DNA from: DAIQNV01 sp036788215
Lineage (GTDB): Bacteria; Planctomycetota; Phycisphaerae; Phycisphaerales; UBA1924
Reading direction: 5' to 3'
DNA: 64,000 bases
Assembly: GCA_036788215.1 (NCBI GenBank)
Contig: DAIQNV010000008.1
Span: 6,968 to 70,967, forward strand
Each line of letters starts with the position of its first letter. Position 1 is the first letter of the stretch. Positions 27,013-36,363 of the stretch are shown here, piece by piece. The position numbers and the translations under genes were made by a program. Under the pieces are notes generated by a model, which ran no database searches, had not been told where the DNA came from, and was given only the letters and a program-made list of their open reading frames with translations.

Positions 27013-28548
27013 CTACAGGGTGACCCCACGTTTCCAGATGGCGATTTCGCGATAGCCGCGTGTCTCGTTCCGGGTGCGGACCCGGCCGGAAGCGACCTCG
27101 ACGACGAACCGGAAGAGTTCGCCCGCCAAGCGGTCTCGGTCGACCCGGGGGTCGACGAGCCTGCCGGCGTCGAAGTCGATCCACATGGGCTTGCGCTGGG
27201 CCAGGTCGGTGTTGCTCGAGATCTTCACGGTCGGGGCGGGGAACCCGAGGGGCGTGCCCCGCCCGGTGGTGAAGAGCAGGACGGTGGCGCCGGCGACGGT
27301 CATGGCGGTGCTGCTGACGCCATCGTTCCCGGGGGACTCGATGAGCACGAGCCCGGGGCCCTCGGCGCGGTGCGCGTAGCGGGCGGTGCCGGTCACGATG
27401 GCGCGCCCACCCTTCTGGGTGGCGCCGAGGCTCTTTTCCTCGAGCGTGGTGAGCCCGCCTTCCTTGTTGCCGGGCGAGGGGTTCTCGTAGACGGGCTGGT
27501 TGTGCTCGACGAAGTACTGCTTGAATCGCTCGATGAGGTCGACGACCTCGTCGAAGACGCGCTCGTCGGCGGCGCGGTTCATGAGCCCGCGCTCGGCGCC
27601 GAACATCTCGGGTACCTCGGTCTGGAGGATGGTCCCTCCCCTGCGCGTCAGTTCGTCGGTGAAGGCGCCGACGAGGGCGTTGGCGGTGAGCCCGCTGAAG
27701 CCGTCGGATCCCCCGCACTTGACGCCGACGCGGAGTTCGGAGACGTCCACCGGCTCGCGGCGGTCACGCCCCATCTCGGCGGCGAGTTCGCAGACGGCGC
27801 GGACGCCGGCGTCGACCTCGTCCTCGACCTCCTGGCTCAGCACGACCCGGAGGCGTGACGCGGGGACGCCCTCTCCGATCTCCTCGAGCAGTTCGGTCGC
27901 CTGGTTGTTTTCGCACCCGAGCCCGAGGACGAGTACGCCTCCCGCGTTGGGGTGCTGGGCCAGGCCGGCGAGCACGCGGCGGGTGTCGGAGAGATCGTCG
28001 CCCAGTTGGCTGCAGCCGAAGGGGTGGCTGAAGCTGAAGACGCCATCGAAGTGCGGGCGCTCGCCGATGATGGCGCTGGCTTCGCGGGCGATCCGCTCCG
28101 CGGAACTGTTGACGCAGCCCACGGTGTTGATGATCCAGACCTCGTTGCGGGTACCGACGCGGCCCCCGGGCCGGCGGTACCCCTCGAACGTGACCCGGTC
28201 GCGCGGGGGCGGGGGGGGATCGCTGCGTGTCCAGGGTTCGTAGACGTAGGAGCCACCCTCGGTGAGGTCGGTCCGCAGGTTGTGCGTGTGGACGTGGGAG
28301 CCAGGGGCGATGTCCGTCGTTGCGGAGCCGATGCGCTCCCCGTACTTCATCACGCCCTGGCCCCGGGCGATCGCCCGGAGCGCGACCTTGTGACCGGCGG
28401 GGATCGGCTCGCGGGCGGTGACGCCCCCGGTGTCGGCCTCGACGCGCTCGCCCGGATGGACGGCGCGCAGCACGACCGCGACCGAATCCTCCGGGTGCAC
28501 CACGATCCCGCGGGCCGTCCCGCGCTCCACCGCGACTGGTTCAGACAT
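27013..28548 (-). CDS. uxaA: Altronate dehydratase
   Basis: 511 residues; the ATG at 28548 has GGAGGG four bases upstream. An N-terminal SAF domain (about 1-95, VAVVLRAVHPGERV...PIPAGHKVALRAI...HVHTHNL) is fused to the large catalytic domain with GTRNEVWIINTVGCVNSSAERIA, FSFSHPFGCSQLG, VLGLGCENNQA, VGVKCGGSDGFSG and ESPGNDGVSSTAMTVAGATVLLFTTGRGTP. It dehydrates D-altronate to 2-keto-3-deoxygluconate, using Fe2+ or Mn2+. It lies between the KduI/IolB-like gene and lacI on the same strand. Garosa-type galactarate dehydratases share this fold, but the uxaB neighbour favours UxaA. Confidence 0.9.
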   Translation of the reverse strand: MSEPVAVERGTARGIVVHPEDSVAVVLRAVHPGERVEADTGGVTAREPIPAGHKVALRAIARGQGVMKYGERIGSATTDIAPGSHVHTHNLRTDLTEGGSYVYEPWTRSDPPPPPRDRVTFEGYRRPGGRVGTRNEVWIINTVGCVNSSAERIAREASAIIGERPHFDGVFSFSHPFGCSQLGDDLSDTRRVLAGLAQHPNAGGVLVLGLGCENNQATELLEEIGEGVPASRLRVVLSQEVEDEVDAGVRAVCELAAEMGRDRREPVDVSELRVGVKCGGSDGFSGLTANALVGAFTDELTRRGGTILQTEVPEMFGAERGLMNRAADERVFDEVVDLIERFKQYFVEHNQPVYENPSPGNKEGGLTTLEEKSLGATQKGGRAIVTGTARYAHRAEGPGLVLIESPGNDGVSSTAMTVAGATVLLFTTGRGTPLGFPAPTVKISSNTDLAQRKPMWIDFDAGRLVDPRVDRDRLAGELFRFVVEVASGRVRTRNETRGYREIAIWKRGVTL

Positions 28549-28606
28549 GCGGCCCTCCGGGGATTCGTGGATTCCGTGCACCAACAACGCGTCCTGCGGT
28601 CCCGGC

Positions 28607-29377
28607 TCAGTATCGACCGGCGAACATCGGGTCGTCGTTCATCGCGGCCCAGTCGCGGTCCTGGCGACCGTTGAGCCCCGCCATCATCCACAGGAAGTTG
28701 ATGCCGAAGCCCGGGATGCCGGTGTTGGGGTGGTAGCCCCTGGTGATGACCGCGGCGTCGTCCTCGAAGACCGCGGCGACGGTCTCGGGGTTCTCGAGGT
28801 CCTCGTAGATCATCTGCAGGCCAAAGGCGGGGCGGGGCATGTCGATGTAGAGGTAGATCTCTTCGCGAGCGGCGGCGTGCTCGTGCGGGCACCAGCTGGT
28901 CCAGTTGGCGGGCTTGCCCAGGGTGTAGCCACAGAGGAGGCGGGAGGCATCGACGTTGGTGTCGATCACCTTGACGACGTCGCGCTCGTAGCTGTCCTTT
29001 CCGGCGTGGAGGCAAAGGGCCGGGTCGCGACGGGCGGCTTCGTAGGGGACCTGCTTGGCGGGGCCCCCGGTGTCCGCGATCGCGGCTGCTTCGGCGATGT
29101 CGACCTCCCCATTGGTGCGTTCGATGCGGAAGTCGGCGCCGGGGGGCACGTAGAGCCCATCGCGCCAGGTGAGGTCGAAGGCGTGCCCATCGACGGTGAC
29201 GCGTGCCTTGCCCTTGAGGACGAAGAGGGCGAGCTCCTCGCCGGCGGAATCACCTTTCACAGACCGTACATCTGCGGCGAGGCGGGTGCGGCGGTAGGTG
29301 AGGTAGCGGAGTGGAGAGTTTCCAGGCGAGACCTCCGTCCGGCGACCCGAAGACTTGCCCGTGGCTCGCACAATCAT
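28607..29377 (-). CDS. KduI/IolB-family isomerase (5-deoxy-glucuronate or 5-keto-4-deoxyuronate isomerase-like)
   Basis: 256 residues; GAGGAG lies six bases before the ATG. The bicupin protein has ALFVLKGKARVTVDG in the first cupin and SWCPHEHAAAREEIYLYI, TRGYHPNTGIPGFGINFLWMMAG in the second; His-x-His, Glu and a later His fit the metal site of this family. The second cupin resembles IolB more than E. coli KduI. Next to altronate dehydratase, handling of unsaturated uronates from pectin or similar polymers is plausible, but inositol-type chemistry cannot be excluded. It is the first gene of the kduI-like/uxaA/lacI set. Confidence 0.75.
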   Translation of the reverse strand: MIVRATGKSSGRRTEVSPGNSPLRYLTYRRTRLAADVRSVKGDSAGEELALFVLKGKARVTVDGHAFDLTWRDGLYVPPGADFRIERTNGEVDIAEAAAIADTGGPAKQVPYEAARRDPALCLHAGKDSYERDVVKVIDTNVDASRLLCGYTLGKPANWTSWCPHEHAAAREEIYLYIDMPRPAFGLQMIYEDLENPETVAAVFEDDAAVITRGYHPNTGIPGFGINFLWMMAGLNGRQDRDWAAMNDDPMFAGRY

Positions 29378-29411
29378 GCCAAACTCCTCGCTCTGCGGCG
29401 GCTCCGGGGTG

Positions 29412-29424
29412 TGAAACAGTTTCT
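29412..29424 (+). promoter_or_regulatory. Candidate LacI-type operator, site 3 (divergent)
   Basis: TGAAACAGTTTCT in the 96-base region between the divergent kduI-like and uxaB genes, flanked by GTG on the left and GACAC on the right, which extend the symmetry with a two-base shift. TATACC, a possible -10 of the uxaB direction, begins eight bases further on. A bound repressor here could shut both directions. Confidence 0.6.
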
Positions 29425-29473
29425 GACACTATACCATGAGGGCGGGACAGAACCAGCAGGATCGGCCCATGTC

Positions 29474-30916
29474 ATGAAGACGGACAGAGAGGACACACAG
29501 GTCGTTATTTTCGGCACGGGGCGGTTCCTGCGCGGGTTTGTGGCGGACCTGCTGCAGGACGCGCGCGAGGCGGGGCGTTTCGGCGGGTCGGCAGTGATGG
29601 TGCAGTCGACGGGTGGGGACCGAGCGGCGGCGCTGAACGCGGCGGGGGGGCGGTACCACCTGGCGATCCGGGGGCGGGCGGAGGGGGCAGAGATCGATGA
29701 GGTTCGCGAGATCGGCGTGGTGACGCGGGCGCTCACGGCGGGGGAGGACTGGGACGCGCTGGTGGGGCTTTTCGCATCGGCGGGGACGCGGGCGGTCGTT
29801 TCGAATGTGACGGAGCGCGGGCTGGGTGAGGTCGAGGCGGCGCGGGGGCTTCCGAATGGGGCACCGTCGAGCTTTGCGGGGAAATTAACGGCGCTCCTGC
29901 ATGCGCGGTGGCGGGCGCTCGGCGATGCGGGGGCGATCGCGGTCGTGCCCTGCGAGCTGGTGGACGACAACGGGGCGGTGGTGCGGGGGCTTGTCGAGCG
30001 GACGGCGGGTGCGTGGGGGCTGGGGGACGATTTCAAGGCGTGGCTCGATGAGCGCGTGGCGTTCATCAGCACGCTGGTGGATCGGATCGTGACGGAGCCC
30101 GGGGCGGGGGACCGGGCGAAACTGGAGGCCCGGATCGGGCGGGCGGACCCGCTGCTCGCGGTCGCGGAGCCCTTTCGGATGTTCGCGTTGTCGCGGGCTG
30201 TTGGCGCGCGAGAGGTTGAAGCGTGGTTTCGGGATGATCCGAGCGTCGTGGTGTGCGAGGACATCGGCGTGCTGGCGCGGCGGAAGATCCGATTACTGAA
30301 CGGCGCGCACACGGCGTGTGCGCCGGTGGCGGCGCTGCTGGGCGTTGAGCACTTTCGGTCGTTCGTGGAGGATGGGGCGGGGGCGGCGCTGCTGGAGCAG
30401 ATCGTGTTCGGCGAGGTCTTGCCGACGCTGGCGGATGATGGTGGTGCGGGGGCGTTTGCGCGGGCGCTGGCGGATCGGTTCGGGAATCCGCATCTCGGGC
30501 ACCGCGTTCGGGATATTGCGGCGGGATCGGTCGCGAAGGCGCGGGCGCGGCTGCTGGCGACGATGATCGACGCGGCGGGGGCCGGGCGGGCGACGCCCGG
30601 GCTGGCGCTCGGGGTGGCGGCGATATTGGCGATGCATGCGCCGCGGGGGGTGATCAAGGGGCTGGCGGTTCCAGCGGTGCGCGATGCGGAGGATGCGGCG
30701 GTCGGGGCGTGCTGGGCGGGGTACGCGCTCGACGGGACGATCGGGAGCGTCGCGGAGGTGGCGCTCGGCGATGGGGGGCCCCTGTTCATTGACGGCGCGG
30801 GGCGGAGGGCGGTGGTGGAGGGTGTATCGGGGGCGCTCGGGGTTCTGGTGCGCGATGGGGTGGGTGCGGCGGTGGACGCTGCGGTCAGCGCGGGCGTCGC
30901 AGGGCGGACTCGATAG
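29474..30916 (+). CDS. uxaB: Tagaturonate reductase / altronate oxidoreductase (mannitol dehydrogenase family)
   Basis: 480 residues. VVIFGTGRFLRGFVADLLQ is the N-terminal NAD-binding motif; VVSNVTERGLG, VVPCELVDDNG and CEDIGVLARRKIRLLNGAHTACAPVAALLG (catalytic Lys and the conserved N-G-x-H) identify the polyol/hexuronate dehydrogenase family, with a UxaB-like signature. It reduces tagaturonate to altronate with NADH. It is divergent from the kduI-like/uxaA/lacI genes. Its 3' end overlaps the convergent hydrolase gene by 32 bases. Confidence 0.88.
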   Translation: MKTDREDTQVVIFGTGRFLRGFVADLLQDAREAGRFGGSAVMVQSTGGDRAAALNAAGGRYHLAIRGRAEGAEIDEVREIGVVTRALTAGEDWDALVGLFASAGTRAVVSNVTERGLGEVEAARGLPNGAPSSFAGKLTALLHARWRALGDAGAIAVVPCELVDDNGAVVRGLVERTAGAWGLGDDFKAWLDERVAFISTLVDRIVTEPGAGDRAKLEARIGRADPLLAVAEPFRMFALSRAVGAREVEAWFRDDPSVVVCEDIGVLARRKIRLLNGAHTACAPVAALLGVEHFRSFVEDGAGAALLEQIVFGEVLPTLADDGGAGAFARALADRFGNPHLGHRVRDIAAGSVAKARARLLATMIDAAGAGRATPGLALGVAAILAMHAPRGVIKGLAVPAVRDAEDAAVGACWAGYALDGTIGSVAEVALGDGGPLFIDGAGRRAVVEGVSGALGVLVRDGVGAAVDAAVSAGVAGRTR

Positions 30917-32510
30917 CGCGGGCGATGAGGTCGTGGCCCTCGTCGGTGAAGTGGACGCCATCGCGCAGCAGGCGGGCGGGGGCGGGCTCGAAGAGCGGCG
31001 TAGGGTCGATGATCTCGGCGTCGAGTTCCGTGGCGAGGTGGGTGAGGCCGGCGCGGAGTTTGGTGAGGCGCGCGGGGGCACCGGCGTACTTGGCGGTGGG
31101 GTGGTCGGGCTCGGTGACGGGCGGGGGGAGGAGCAGGAAGACGCGGGGGTTGCCCCAGGCGGGGATGGCTTTCACGCGACGGATGAGCGTGGCGGCATTG
31201 GAGGAGACCTCGGATTGCCGGTCGTCGAAGATGGCCTTGGCGTCGTTGGAGCCCAGGGCGATGAGGACGGCGTCGAAAGGACCCGGGTTAGCTTGTGAGA
31301 TGGTCTTGAGGCGGGCGAGGGTGTTGAGGCGCGGGTCATTGTTGTTGTCGAAGGCGATGGTGGCGCCGGGGAGGGAGGGGTTGCTGACCGAACAATGGTT
31401 GTTCATGCGAGTGAGGCGGTGGGGCCAACCGCGGTCGGAAGCGGCGTTGGAGTCGCCCAGGATGAGCAGGCGCCTGAGCGTGTCGCTGGTGGGGAGGGGT
31501 TGGCGGTGCTTGGTTTCGAGGAAGGCGATGAGGGCGGGAACGTCGGTGTGGTGGGCGCCGTCGAAGAGGACGAGTTCGGCGGGGCCCGCAGTGCGGGCGA
31601 AGAGGGCGCGGCGGGTGCGCGGGGCGCTGGGTGCGGCGGTGAGTTCGCCTGAATCGAGGCCCGGGGAGATGCGGGCGTTGCGGGTGGTAGCGTCGATCCA
31701 GGGAAGGGGGATGGCGCGATCCGGGAGATCGTTGGCGAGGGCGAGGGTGTTGAAGGCGCGGAGGGCGTGGTCGATGGGAACGGAGCCCCGGTGTCCGTCC
31801 TCGATGCCGGCTTCGATGCGGACGGGGAGGTGGGCGGCGCGGTGGAGGATGGCGAGAGGGGAGCGGGCGTGATACTCGGCGTCGATGGTCGCGCGGTCGC
31901 CCTGCCAGGTGAGCTGTTCGAAGCGCTCCTGGCTCGGTGGGCCTCCGGTGATGGCTTCGAGGTTTTCGGCGTAGCGGCCCGGTTCTTGGCCGGTGGTGTG
32001 AAAGGTGTGCCAGGCTGCGAGGTCGGTGATGGGGACGCTGACCGCGACCGCGGCCCAGAGTTCGGGGGCCTCGCCCGCCATGACGAGGCCCATGTGGCCC
32101 CCACCGGAGGAGCCGGCGAGGTAGACGCGATCGGGGTCGATGCCGGCGTTGTCCATCGCGAAGGCGACTGCGTCGATGATGTCCTGGCGGGCGAGGGGGG
32201 AGGCGCCGGCGTCGGGGTTGGTGTTGGGTCCCCGGAAATTGGGCATGAGGAAGGCCCAGCCTCGGCGACGGGCCTCGGCGAGTACCTGGTCGGCGGTGTC
32301 GCGCTGGGCGTAGTCGGCGGACCAGGAGTGGAGCCAGACAAGGAGCGGCGCGGGCGGAGCGCCCTCCGGCGGGAGCCAGCGGGAGGGCTGGGTGGTGCCA
32401 TCCAGCGTGCTGGTGATCTCGACGGTGACAGGGTCGCCGGCGCGAGCGGGAGTGGCCACGCTGACAAGAGCCAGCAGCGCGGCGAGCCAACGGCAGAGCG
32501 GGCGGAGCAT
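30885..32510 (-). CDS. Secreted two-domain hydrolase: alpha/beta-hydrolase plus SGNH/GDSL esterase
   Basis: 541 residues. Signal peptide about 1-24 (LAALLALVSVATPARAG). The first domain (about 28-330) is an alpha/beta hydrolase of the prolyl-oligopeptidase/esterase type: WLHSWSADY, the nucleophile elbow AGSSGGGHMG and a late His in FDGAHHTD. The second (about 345-541) is an SGNH hydrolase with LLILGDSNAASDRG, IALGSNDAK and the Asp/His pair in RDGVHFTDEGH. Both look catalytically intact. The start shares one base with the GH31 stop (TGATG), so the pair is translated together. Removal of acetyl or other ester groups from a glycan ahead of or alongside GH31 is a reasonable inference. Confidence 0.75.
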   Translation of the reverse strand: MLRPLCRWLAALLALVSVATPARAGDPVTVEITSTLDGTTQPSRWLPPEGAPPAPLLVWLHSWSADYAQRDTADQVLAEARRRGWAFLMPNFRGPNTNPDAGASPLARQDIIDAVAFAMDNAGIDPDRVYLAGSSGGGHMGLVMAGEAPELWAAVAVSVPITDLAAWHTFHTTGQEPGRYAENLEAITGGPPSQERFEQLTWQGDRATIDAEYHARSPLAILHRAAHLPVRIEAGIEDGHRGSVPIDHALRAFNTLALANDLPDRAIPLPWIDATTRNARISPGLDSGELTAAPSAPRTRRALFARTAGPAELVLFDGAHHTDVPALIAFLETKHRQPLPTSDTLRRLLILGDSNAASDRGWPHRLTRMNNHCSVSNPSLPGATIAFDNNNDPRLNTLARLKTISQANPGPFDAVLIALGSNDAKAIFDDRQSEVSSNAATLIRRVKAIPAWGNPRVFLLLPPPVTEPDHPTAKYAGAPARLTKLRAGLTHLATELDAEIIDPTPLFEPAPARLLRDGVHFTDEGHDLIARAIESALRRPR

Positions 32511-34312
32511 CAGTCGTCGCTCTCGGCGTCGGTGCGGCGGCCCTGGGTTTCGAGGATGAAGCCCCGGTCGGTGCGGAAGCGGGTGCGGAAGGAGACGCCG
32601 TTCTCGGTCTTGTCGGCGAGGAGGCGTCGGGTGCCGATGGTGGCGGCGTCGGCGTCGAAGGCGCGGAGGTGGACGATCAACTCGCGTTGCTCGGGCATGC
32701 CCCGGTAGCCTCCCTCGGCGGGTTCGACGGTGATGCGGACGAAGCCCTCGTCCTCGTATGCGTTGATGCGTGTGAGGGCGAGGCGGTGCTCGCGATAGTC
32801 GTTGGAGGTGCCGTCGTCCTCGGCGAGGATGAACTGGCTGCGCCCGTCGGGCCAGATATGCACGTGCAGGAGGTCGTTGGTGCCGAGCTCGACGGCGCGG
32901 GCGTACTCGCGCATCGGAATGATGGCGCCGTCGCGGACGAAGAGGGGGAGGCGGTCGGGCTGGACCTTGACGCGGCGGGTGGTGCCCAGATAGCCCTGGT
33001 CGTGGCGCTCGCCGGTCCAGTAGTTGATCCAGACGCCGGCGGGGAAGTAGACGAAGCGGTCCTCGACGCCGGGCTCGTAGACGGGGGCGACGATGAACTC
33101 GTTGCCGAAGAAGTACTGGTCGGCGCGGACGCGCATGGGGCGGATGATGTTGTGCGGGGTGAGCCTTGAGAGGTGGGCGTAGCTGTAGATGTAGGGGAAG
33201 AGACGCATCCGCAGGTGGGTGTGCTCGCGGTAGCTGTCGATGGTGTCGTCGGAGAAGGTGAGGGGGTTGTTGGACTCGTTCTTGTCGGCGGCGCCGAAGA
33301 CGGACATGATGGGGGTGAAGGTGCTGAACTGGCTCCAGCGGGTGTAGAGCTCATCGTTGGGCGTGCCGTGGCTGAAGCCTCCGGTGTCCATGCTGAGGAA
33401 GGGGTAGTGGCCCTTGTCGTCCTTGGTTGAGAAGATCTCGACCTGCTGCTTGAGTCCTCCGAGGCGCCAGCCCCTGAGGTCGGGGTAGTTTTTCTGGTCC
33501 CAGGCGATCGCGGCGTCCCCGGTCCACTTGGTGGGGAAGTTGTAGACGCGGGCGTCTCCGCCCAGGTGGGGCGGGGGCTGGAACATGTTGGCGTGGGACA
33601 TGATGTAGCCCCGGCCCTCGGTCTCGAGCCCGTATCGCGCGGTGGCGTCATACGCCGCTTCCATGTAGGCGAACCGGGCGCCGGCGTCGATCTTGAGGAA
33701 ATCGAGACCATCGTCGAAGAAGTGGCGGAGCCTCTCCTGCCAGTAGAACGAGGCCTTGGGGTTATCGAAGTCGACGAAAGCGGCGTCGGACTTTCCGTCC
33801 GTGTGCCAGGTTTCGGTCATGGTGTAGGTGGGGCCCAGGAAGCCCCGTTCGGTGAACTCGTCCCAGACCCTTTCGTTGCCGGTGCGAAGGATTCGGTCCC
33901 AGACCCAGACACCGCTCTTGATGGAGAGCTCCTGCATCTCGCCCCAGAGGGCGGCGGGGTCGGGGTAGGCGTCGCGGTCTCCGACGAAGTCGATGTAGCC
34001 ATCGGGTCCGGCGCCGTCGTCGGCGAAATCCCAGAACCAGGAGTCGATCCAGTAGGCGTCGATGGGGAGGTCGGCGGCGATGAGGTCGTGTATCTTTTTC
34101 AGGGAGCCCTGCTGGTCGGTGTAGCCCCCGTAGATGACGCCGAAGGCCCATGCGGGAGGGAGGACGATCTCGGGGCGCCGCTCGGGCCAATGGGCGATGT
34201 CGATGGTGGGCGGGAGCGGGGGTTCATCCTCTGGCGCAGCGGAAAGGGGGTGGGCGAGGGCGGCGAGGGCGATGAGGGCTGTGGTGAGGGCGGGGGCGGT
34301 CGTGCGGTGCAT
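32510..34312 (-). CDS. Secreted GH31 family alpha-glycosidase
   Basis: 600 residues; the ATG at 34312 has GGAGG five bases upstream and gives a signal peptide (about 1-25, ALIALAALAHPLSAA). GH31 barrel: AFGVIYGGYTDQQ, IDAYWIDSWFWDF, the nucleophile segment GLDFLKIDAGARF (Asp near 213) and SMDTGGFSHGTPNDELYTRWSQFSTFTPIMSVFG, then the beta domain with FFGNEFIVAPVYEPG and FPAGVWINYWTGE. It could act on alpha-glucosides or alpha-xylosides; the exact specificity is not readable. It is the first gene of a two-gene operon with the hydrolase, with a palindrome just upstream. Confidence 0.85.
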   Translation of the reverse strand: MHRTTAPALTTALIALAALAHPLSAAPEDEPPLPPTIDIAHWPERRPEIVLPPAWAFGVIYGGYTDQQGSLKKIHDLIAADLPIDAYWIDSWFWDFADDGAGPDGYIDFVGDRDAYPDPAALWGEMQELSIKSGVWVWDRILRTGNERVWDEFTERGFLGPTYTMTETWHTDGKSDAAFVDFDNPKASFYWQERLRHFFDDGLDFLKIDAGARFAYMEAAYDATARYGLETEGRGYIMSHANMFQPPPHLGGDARVYNFPTKWTGDAAIAWDQKNYPDLRGWRLGGLKQQVEIFSTKDDKGHYPFLSMDTGGFSHGTPNDELYTRWSQFSTFTPIMSVFGAADKNESNNPLTFSDDTIDSYREHTHLRMRLFPYIYSYAHLSRLTPHNIIRPMRVRADQYFFGNEFIVAPVYEPGVEDRFVYFPAGVWINYWTGERHDQGYLGTTRRVKVQPDRLPLFVRDGAIIPMREYARAVELGTNDLLHVHIWPDGRSQFILAEDDGTSNDYREHRLALTRINAYEDEGFVRITVEPAEGGYRGMPEQRELIVHLRAFDADAATIGTRRLLADKTENGVSFRTRFRTDRGFILETQGRRTDAESDD

Positions 34313-34333
34313 GCAGGCCTCCGTGGTCTGGAG

Positions 34334-34346
34334 TGAATCAGTTTCA
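34334..34346 (+). promoter_or_regulatory. Candidate LacI-type operator, site 4
   Basis: TGAATCAGTTTCA, matching TGAAACAGTTTCT at 11 of 13 positions, 22 bases upstream of the GH31 ATG. Its location close to the start codon suits repression. It lies in a 272-base gap between GH31 and treZ. Confidence 0.5.
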
Positions 34347-34584
34347 GTCCGCATGGTACCGAGAGCGGCTTCGGCGCGCGAGCACCGGGCTGCGTCGCCT
34401 TTGTGCGTATTTTACTAGGTTTCTCTGGGTTGCACCGCTGGGTCCGCGGGGCGCTTGGTTGGCATCGGGAGTGACGCGGAGGTATCGGGCGGCCCCGCCG
34501 GACCGATCGGTGCGGGTCGGTCGCGGATGCCCCCGAACGCCCGGTCATCTCCCTTCCTTAGAAGCGATGATCTCAGGGGCGTGG

Positions 34585-36363
34585 TCACACCAGGGGGGTG
34601 GCCCGATCGACGAGCCCTGCGCCGCATCCGACGCCGGTGAGCACGATGCTTTCGCCCGCCAAGGCGACCCCCTCGGTCGACCGCACAGCCAGTTCAGAGA
34701 GGGCCTCGCCGGCGTCCAAAAGCACACCGATCGGCACCTCGACGCGGCCTTGCGTGCCTGGCAGCGTGCACGCCACGATGAGATCGCCGACACGGAAAGC
34801 GAGCCACTGCCCTTCCGCGTCCTGCGATACCCGTGTGGCGGAGACGGCCTTGCCCGACACTGCACCCGCACGCTTGCGAAGCGCGATCAGCTCGCGGTAC
34901 CAGTCGAGCACCGTGGCGTGTCGGCCCCGCTGGCGCTCGCTCCAATCGAGCTTTGCCGACTCGTAGGTCGCGGGCGCCTCGGGATCGGGGATGTCTTCCG
35001 CGTCCCACCCGAAGGAGGCGAACTCCGCCCGACGGCCGGTCCGCACCGCCTCCCTCAGTCCCTCGTCATCGTGGTCGGCGAAGAACGGGAAGGGGGTCGA
35101 CGCGTTCCACTCTTCTCCCTGGAACAGCATGGGGACGAACGGCCCGAGCAGCATCACCGCGGCCGCGACGCGCAGGGCATCCGGCGAAGCGCTCGCGCCG
35201 ATTCGGTCCCCCACCGCCCGGTTCCCCACCTGGTCGTGGTTCTGGATGTACGCGAGGAAGCGGTCGGTCGGCAGGTGGTCCGCCGGTCGTCCGTGTGTGC
35301 GCTCGCGGTGCTCGCTCCGCTGCCCGCGGTAGACATAGGCATGCCGGAGAGCCTCGGCGATGCTGGCCTTGTCGGCAAAGTCGGCGTAGTAGCCCCGGGT
35401 TTCGCCGGTCACGTGTGCGTGCACCGCGTGATGAAAGTCATCGCTCCACTGGGCATCGCAGCCGAGACCGCCGGTTTCGTGCGCCGTGACTACGCGGGGG
35501 TCGTTCAGGTCGCTCTCGGCGATGACGACGAGGGGTCGATCCTGTTTCGCGGACAGCGCCCTGACCTCGTCGGTCAGTTGCTCGAGCAGGTGCGTTGCGC
35601 TTCGGTCGTGGAAGGCGTGCACCGCGTCGACGCGGAGCCCGTCGAAGCGGTACTCGTCGAGCCACATCAGCGCGCTGTCGCAGACCAGCCTGCGGACCTC
35701 GTCGCTCCCGGGTCCGTCGAGGTTGATCGCCGGACCCCAGGGCGTCCGGTACGCATCGGTCGTGTAGGGGCCGAACTCGTTGAGGTAGTTTCCACTCGGC
35801 CCGAGGTGGTTGTAGACCACATCGATCAGCACCGACAGCCCTCGCCCGTGGCAGGCGTCCACGAACCCCCTCACAGCGTTCGGGCCCTCTTCGCCGCAGT
35901 ACGGTGCGTGCGGTGCCATCCAGAGGACCCCGTCGTAGCCCCATCCGTGTCGCCCCTCGAACGCGTTGAGGGGCAGGATCGACGCGTGCGTGACGCCCAG
36001 ATCCACGAGGTGGTCGAGGCGTTCGATCGCCGAGGCCAGCGTTCCGCCCGGGGTGAAGGTGCCGATGTGCAGTTCGTAGAGCACGCTCTCCGCCAAGGGG
36101 TGCGCCCGAAAGCCCCCGTGCTGCCACGCGTAGGACGAAGGATCGACGACCTGCGACAACGCGTGGACGCCATCGGGCTGGAACCTGGACCGCGGGTCCG
36201 GTCGGACCGGGCCGCCATCGAGCGAGAACCCGTACCGCTCCCCGGGGCGCGGCTCGCGGTCTGCAACCCACCAGCCTTCGTTCGTCACGTGCATGGCCAT
36301 ACGATCGTCGCCGACGACCAGCTCCACACGATCGGCCTTCGGGGCCCACACGCGGTCGGTCAC
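34585..36363 (-). CDS. treZ: Maltooligosyltrehalose trehalohydrolase
   Basis: 592 residues from a GTG overlapping the treY stop (GTGA). GH13 enzyme with an N-terminal beta domain (VTDRVWAPKADRVELVV...), VLYELHIGTFTPGGTLASAIERL, DVVYNHLGPSGNYL, nucleophile in FDGLRVDAVHAFHD, acid in VVIAESDLNDPRV, and IQNHDQVGNRAVGDR. It releases trehalose from the end made by TreY. It is the last gene of the seven-gene alpha-glucan operon. Its C-terminus ends close to a modest intergenic region upstream of which GH31 begins. Confidence 0.93.
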   Translation of the reverse strand: MTDRVWAPKADRVELVVGDDRMAMHVTNEGWWVADREPRPGERYGFSLDGGPVRPDPRSRFQPDGVHALSQVVDPSSYAWQHGGFRAHPLAESVLYELHIGTFTPGGTLASAIERLDHLVDLGVTHASILPLNAFEGRHGWGYDGVLWMAPHAPYCGEEGPNAVRGFVDACHGRGLSVLIDVVYNHLGPSGNYLNEFGPYTTDAYRTPWGPAINLDGPGSDEVRRLVCDSALMWLDEYRFDGLRVDAVHAFHDRSATHLLEQLTDEVRALSAKQDRPLVVIAESDLNDPRVVTAHETGGLGCDAQWSDDFHHAVHAHVTGETRGYYADFADKASIAEALRHAYVYRGQRSEHRERTHGRPADHLPTDRFLAYIQNHDQVGNRAVGDRIGASASPDALRVAAAVMLLGPFVPMLFQGEEWNASTPFPFFADHDDEGLREAVRTGRRAEFASFGWDAEDIPDPEAPATYESAKLDWSERQRGRHATVLDWYRELIALRKRAGAVSGKAVSATRVSQDAEGQWLAFRVGDLIVACTLPGTQGRVEVPIGVLLDAGEALSELAVRSTEGVALAGESIVLTGVGCGAGLVDRATPLV

